Source: Deltaproteobacteria bacterium (lineage in GTDB: Bacteria; Myxococcota_A; Polyangia; GCA-2747355). From it: a stretch of DNA of 64,000 nt. Each line of letters starts with the position of its first letter. Positions within the stretch are counted from its first letter, which is position 1. The DNA is taken from assembly GCA_020633415.1 (NCBI GenBank), contig JACKDQ010000003.1, forward strand, positions 186,001 to 250,000. Direction: 5' to 3'. This document shows, piece after piece, positions 60,821 to 64,000 of the stretch. The position numbers and the translations under genes were made by a program. The notes under the pieces are model-generated. The model made no database searches. It saw only the letters and a list, made by a program, of their open reading frames with translations, and was not told where the DNA came from.

Positions 60821-62794
60821 ATGCCGGTTGGCGAAAGGGTCAAAGCGGAGCTAAAGTGCCCCCCCGTGAGTCGCTCGGTCACCATCATCGTTTGCTCGGT
60901 CTGGGTTGCCGCCTGTTCTGCGGACGGTAGGTCAAACCAGGACGCCAGTCTTGGCGATCTAAGCCCGACCGACGCGGCCGTTATTGGCGACGGCATCCAG
61001 CGCGATAGCTTGCCGAGCGAACCCGACCTGCCGCGTTATGCCGACGCTGCGATCGGCGATGCTGCGTTGACGGCGGCTACCGTGCTCTACGCGGTGGGCC
61101 CCGATGAGCGTACCTTGGCGCTGCGCACGGTTGAATCGACCAGCGCATCGCCCCAGAGCGTGACCGGCTTTGATGGCCTGGTCGACTTTGAATCGCTTGA
61201 GCCGACGTCTCTTCACGACGTCTTTTGGATCGACCGCAGCAAACCCTGGGTTGACGGGGGCGGTGCGGCACCCGCGCTGCGCTTGCCGGGCATGGGCGCG
61301 CTCTATGCCTACCACAAGCGCCAGACCGGCGTTTCCGGCGTCTTGATCGTCGCTGCGGATGGTGCGCGGACCACGCTGTTCGAGGTTCACGGGATCTATT
61401 CAGACATCATCGCCAACCAGGTCGGTGTTTCGGCCGACCAGCGTACGGTGGCGCTCGTCGCGCGCAAGCGCGAGCTCTACCTGGCGCGCACCGATGGGAG
61501 CTCGCTCGCTGGGGGATCCGCGGCGGTGTCGCTCAAACTGCCGAGCACAGTGAGTGAAGTCTTGGCGACGTCGTTGACCTTCGCCAGCGACAAGGTGTTT
61601 TTCGTCGCTGAGGAGGCTGCCGGCCAGCGCTACCTGTACCAAGCGCCGGCTGATGGTTCGGCGGATCCGAAGCCCATTGCGTTGGAAACGACCGTCGCGC
61701 CGCGCTTTGTTTCGATGCGTCTCGCGCGCAGCACCGATGGCACCGTCGTGGCATTGCGCGCCGGCGTGGTCGCCGGATCGACTCACATCTACGCCGTCAA
61801 CACCGCGTCCGGTCAAGTTCGGCGCCTGAGTAGTACCTTGGCTAACCACGCTGAGCGCGGGCAGGTTTTCGGGCTCAGTGGTGCACAGCTCGCACTTTCC
61901 GCTGACGGCAAGCGGATCGCTTTCGTCGTTTTTGGCGCCCAAGGTCGCGAGGTGCTGCATGTGGCGCCGACCGATGGCACCAGTCCTCCCACGGCGTTGG
62001 ATTCGTTCTTCTCTAGTGATGTCACGCGCTTTGTGAACCTGCATTTTGCCGATCCGCAACGCTTGGTTTTCATGGCTGGCGCCGACGACGCCGATCTGAG
62101 CGTTTTTCAATATGACTTTTCGAGCGGTTTACTGGTTCAGCTGGGTAGCAGCGCGAGCTCGCCGTTTATCGCCGGTGGTGGATTCGTTTCGCTGGGAGCC
62201 TGGGTGGCGCCCCAGGGTGAGCTGCTCTATGTGATGGCCCGTGGGGTTGGTTTTGCTGCCCGGTTGCTGGCGTACGATCTCAAGAACAACACCGTGACGA
62301 CCCATTCGATCGGCAACATCTCGGATCGGGTCGATGCGGTCACTTCCTGTCCGAGTACCGACCGGGTCTATTTAGTGTTCGACGTGTCTCCTTCGGATCT
62401 TCTGCAGCGCCAAGCGCTGTTCGAGCTGGAGCAGAACAGCGGCCGTCTCAGTGCGCTGGCCGGCCTGCCGGTTGCTGCCGGGACGGATTGGCGGATCGAC
62501 CGCCTACGCTTGGACAGCGGTTGCAAGCGCTTGCTGTGGCGCGGGTTCACCTTTGTCGGGCGCGCCGCGCTGCAGACGCTCAGCTTGGATCCTTTGGGCC
62601 TGGCGCGGCCGCTGACGCTTGCCCCGACGAGTTTCAGCGAGCGTGCGCTGCTTAGCCGCGATGGCAAGTCGGTGTTCTTCGGTTCAGGTGGGGGCACGAC
62701 GACCTCGTTGTTGCGCGGGCAGCCGCTCGCGGGCGGTCCGCTCGAAGTCTTGGACCCTCAATCTGGCGTGGTCGAGATCCTCGAGGTCTACTGA
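60821..62794 (+). CDS. Lipoprotein with TolB/WD-like beta-propeller repeats
   Basis: 657 aa if ATG 60821 is used; GTG 60866 would give a more usual signal peptide (RSVTIIVCSVWVAAC, lipobox) and leaves more room for a promoter. The mature protein has six or more repeats with the TolB-like pattern SADGKRIAFVVFG, SRDGKSVFFGS, STDGTVVALRAG and ASGQVRRLSS. Propellers of this type bind partners at the surface or in the periplasm. Divergent from the metzincin gene with only about 17 bp between ATG starts. Confidence 0.8.
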   Translation: MPVGERVKAELKCPPVSRSVTIIVCSVWVAACSADGRSNQDASLGDLSPTDAAVIGDGIQRDSLPSEPDLPRYADAAIGDAALTAATVLYAVGPDERTLALRTVESTSASPQSVTGFDGLVDFESLEPTSLHDVFWIDRSKPWVDGGGAAPALRLPGMGALYAYHKRQTGVSGVLIVAADGARTTLFEVHGIYSDIIANQVGVSADQRTVALVARKRELYLARTDGSSLAGGSAAVSLKLPSTVSEVLATSLTFASDKVFFVAEEAAGQRYLYQAPADGSADPKPIALETTVAPRFVSMRLARSTDGTVVALRAGVVAGSTHIYAVNTASGQVRRLSSTLANHAERGQVFGLSGAQLALSADGKRIAFVVFGAQGREVLHVAPTDGTSPPTALDSFFSSDVTRFVNLHFADPQRLVFMAGADDADLSVFQYDFSSGLLVQLGSSASSPFIAGGGFVSLGAWVAPQGELLYVMARGVGFAARLLAYDLKNNTVTTHSIGNISDRVDAVTSCPSTDRVYLVFDVSPSDLLQRQALFELEQNSGRLSALAGLPVAAGTDWRIDRLRLDSGCKRLLWRGFTFVGRAALQTLSLDPLGLARPLTLAPTSFSERALLSRDGKSVFFGSGGGTTTSLLRGQPLAGGPLEVLDPQSGVVEILEVY

Positions 62795-62796
62795 AC

Positions 62797-62832
62797 AAAA
62801 AAGCGCGATCCAACCCGAGGCTGGATCGCGCT
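62797..62832 (-). terminator. Rho-independent terminator for the minus-strand gene
   Basis: AGCGCGATCCA (62802-62812) pairs exactly with TGGATCGCGCT (62822-62832). On the minus strand the hairpin is followed by a T run (AAAAAA at 62797-62802 on the plus strand). It ends the gene at 62856-64000. Confidence 0.85.
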
Positions 62833-62855
62833 ACTGTCGAGCTGTATTTCGAAGA

Positions 62856-64000
62856 CTACTGCCGGCTGAGCCCGGAGAGCTGGCCCTCGAAAGTATTGTT
62901 GGGACCGGAGAGCGGCGCTGTGGCTTGATCGATGGTCATCGTACCTTCCCAGATGCCTTCTTTGATCACGTCGACGATGCCGTCGTTGCCCTCGAGGTCA
63001 AACATCTTGCCGCGTCCGAAGATCTTGATCTGCGTTTTGTCCGCGGCGTTGATCTTGTCGATCTGCGCCTGCAGTAACACGGTCAGGGCCGACGTCAGCA
63101 GATTGCACGCTGCGCGCCATGAGGTGTAGGCCACGGTGTTGTCTTTGTTCTTGACGAGTTTGTCAGCAACATCGGGGCAGTACACGTAAAGGTTAACAAA
63201 GTCCGTGAGGCTTTTGACGTTGTTGGGATGGGGGCGCACAGGGTCGCCGTTGCCACCCGGGCGCGTCGTCCCTGGCGGTGTACCGCTTTTCGGCGGCAGC
63301 ATTTTGGCCACGCGAGCCAAAACGATCTGGCCGATCGCCGCGTTGAGGAAGGCGCCAAAGTTGATCTCGAAGCTATGTTCGGAGACCGCAAAGGTGCCGT
63401 CTCGTTGCGGGGTGAGGGTCACGCCATCGATCACCGGCTCCGACATACCCAGCGCAGGGAAATCATAAAATGCTGGCGTTCCGCCGATGTCCCAACCCAT
63501 TTTGCGGATGGTGTGCTTGACCGACATCGGTTGATCCGCCGGCTGCTTGCTGGCGCTGTTGAAGTCCGAGAGGATCTGGAAGCGATGGGTGATCGCCGAA
63601 ATCTCTTGGGCGAGTTGCTTGAGCACCTGTGGCAAGTCGGAGCGGAAGAGGTTGTTGATCTCGAGCACGATCACCGGTTTGAGGGTCGCATCGATCACCA
63701 GTTTCAGCGTCGGATCCTTGAAGATCTTATCCATCATCAGATCGGCCAAGTATGCGCCTGGATCTTCCGGGTCATCCGAAATCTCATTGAGCACCGAGAT
63801 GATGCCGCCCAAGGTCGACCCTTGGAACTTGCCCGTGACGTCGAAATGGCTGTGCATCTTGAACACGCCAACGGGAATGTTCTTGCCGGTCAGCGACTCT
63901 TCGACCACCTGGATCGTCCAGGTTACCGCTTGAGCGTGTGCGGCCTGGGCGCGGATCGTGAACGTGGTGTTGACCGTTCCGGCGACCAGCGAAGTGGTAC
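62856..64000 (-). CDS. Exported-type protein of unknown function, 5' end cut by window edge
   Basis: The frame is open to the window edge (30 more codons after GTG 63908, e.g. TTFTIRAQAAHAQAVTWTIQ), so the start lies outside and at least 380 codons are present here. The sequence includes NEISDDPEDPGAYLADLMMD, long hydrophobic-amphipathic helices and cysteines (LYVYCPDVADKL, AACNLLTSAL), a Gly/Pro-rich loop and a C-terminus TFEGQLSGLSRQ. No family recognised. It ends in a strong terminator. Confidence 0.7.
   Translation of the reverse strand, partial: TTSLVAGTVNTTFTIRAQAAHAQAVTWTIQVVEESLTGKNIPVGVFKMHSHFDVTGKFQGSTLGGIISVLNEISDDPEDPGAYLADLMMDKIFKDPTLKLVIDATLKPVIVLEINNLFRSDLPQVLKQLAQEISAITHRFQILSDFNSASKQPADQPMSVKHTIRKMGWDIGGTPAFYDFPALGMSEPVIDGVTLTPQRDGTFAVSEHSFEINFGAFLNAAIGQIVLARVAKMLPPKSGTPPGTTRPGGNGDPVRPHPNNVKSLTDFVNLYVYCPDVADKLVKNKDNTVAYTSWRAACNLLTSALTVLLQAQIDKINAADKTQIKIFGRGKMFDLEGNDGIVDVIKEGIWEGTMTIDQATAPLSGPNNTFEGQLSGLSRQ

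Noticed and set aside
1..64000. Search for CRISPR arrays, insertion sequences, integrases and phage genes
   Set aside because: No regularly spaced repeats, transposase motifs or attachment-site pairs beside the tRNA were seen.

Overview
The window is a gene-dense, high-GC chromosomal segment from a bacterium of the myxobacterial or wider deltaproteobacterial kind (Myxococcota-like). The inference rests on several signals: a run of secreted, cysteine-rich lipoproteins with Asp/Gly/Pro-rich linkers; two eukaryotic-type Ser/Thr kinases with C-terminal membrane anchors; a metzincin-type protease with a MYXO-CTERM-like tail; a small ribbon-helix-helix protein resembling the TIGR04563 family; and PrkA next to a DisA/DacZ-type domain protein. 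No insertion sequence, phage gene, integrase or CRISPR array was seen. The segment looks like core or lineage-specific chromosome rather than a recent island.

Layout. 1-5.2 kb: a truncated lipoprotein, a membrane protein, an MshEN/HD-GYP-like/receiver protein, a TIGR04563-like regulator, and a TetR regulator coupled to an EEP-family phosphatase. 5.3-9.9 kb: two related TPR-plus-membrane proteins around a small lipoprotein, then a tandem bacterial-microcompartment shell protein beside a NadR-like P-loop NTPase. 10-13 kb: two beta-propeller-like lipoproteins. 13.1-16.9 kb: a CHASE2/cyclase-like receptor, an SH3-like protein and an M48 metalloprotease in one probable operon. 17.0-17.33 kb: a well-delimited non-coding transcript candidate with a strong promoter, a 13-codon mini-ORF with a perfect 14-nt anti-16S Shine-Dalgarno sequence, and an intrinsic terminator. 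17.4-23.3 kb: hypothetical proteins, tRNA-Val(CAC), a short-chain fatty acid transporter, RidA and YbjN-like proteins.

23.3-35.1 kb: an AddAB-like DNA repair helicase-nuclease, then a DsbD-N-like lipoprotein overlapping prkA, then a DacZ-like protein. 35.2-43.4 kb: a hydrolase, two YbjQ-type proteins, a deoxynucleoside kinase, an Smr protein, a HEAT-repeat outer-membrane-type protein and a large membrane Fe-S oxidoreductase. 43.6-52.6 kb is housekeeping: purM-purN, rpsA, sppA, HIT-lapA-lapB and an AI-2E/PerM-type permease. 53-55.4 kb: two large Cys-rich lipoproteins. 55.5-60.8 kb: a tightly overlapped five-gene minus-strand operon (metzincin protease, HEAT-like protein, kinase, YkgJ-type Cys-cluster protein, kinase). 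60.8-64 kb: a beta-propeller lipoprotein and a truncated hypothetical gene.

The most unusual items are the 17.0-17.33 kb transcript, the orphan microcompartment shell/NTPase pair, the prkA-DacZ pair with a non-canonical RHM motif, a cyclase domain that has lost its transition-state residues, and a receiver domain with Glu at the phospho-acceptor position. All calls come from reading the sequence and from family knowledge; no database search was run.
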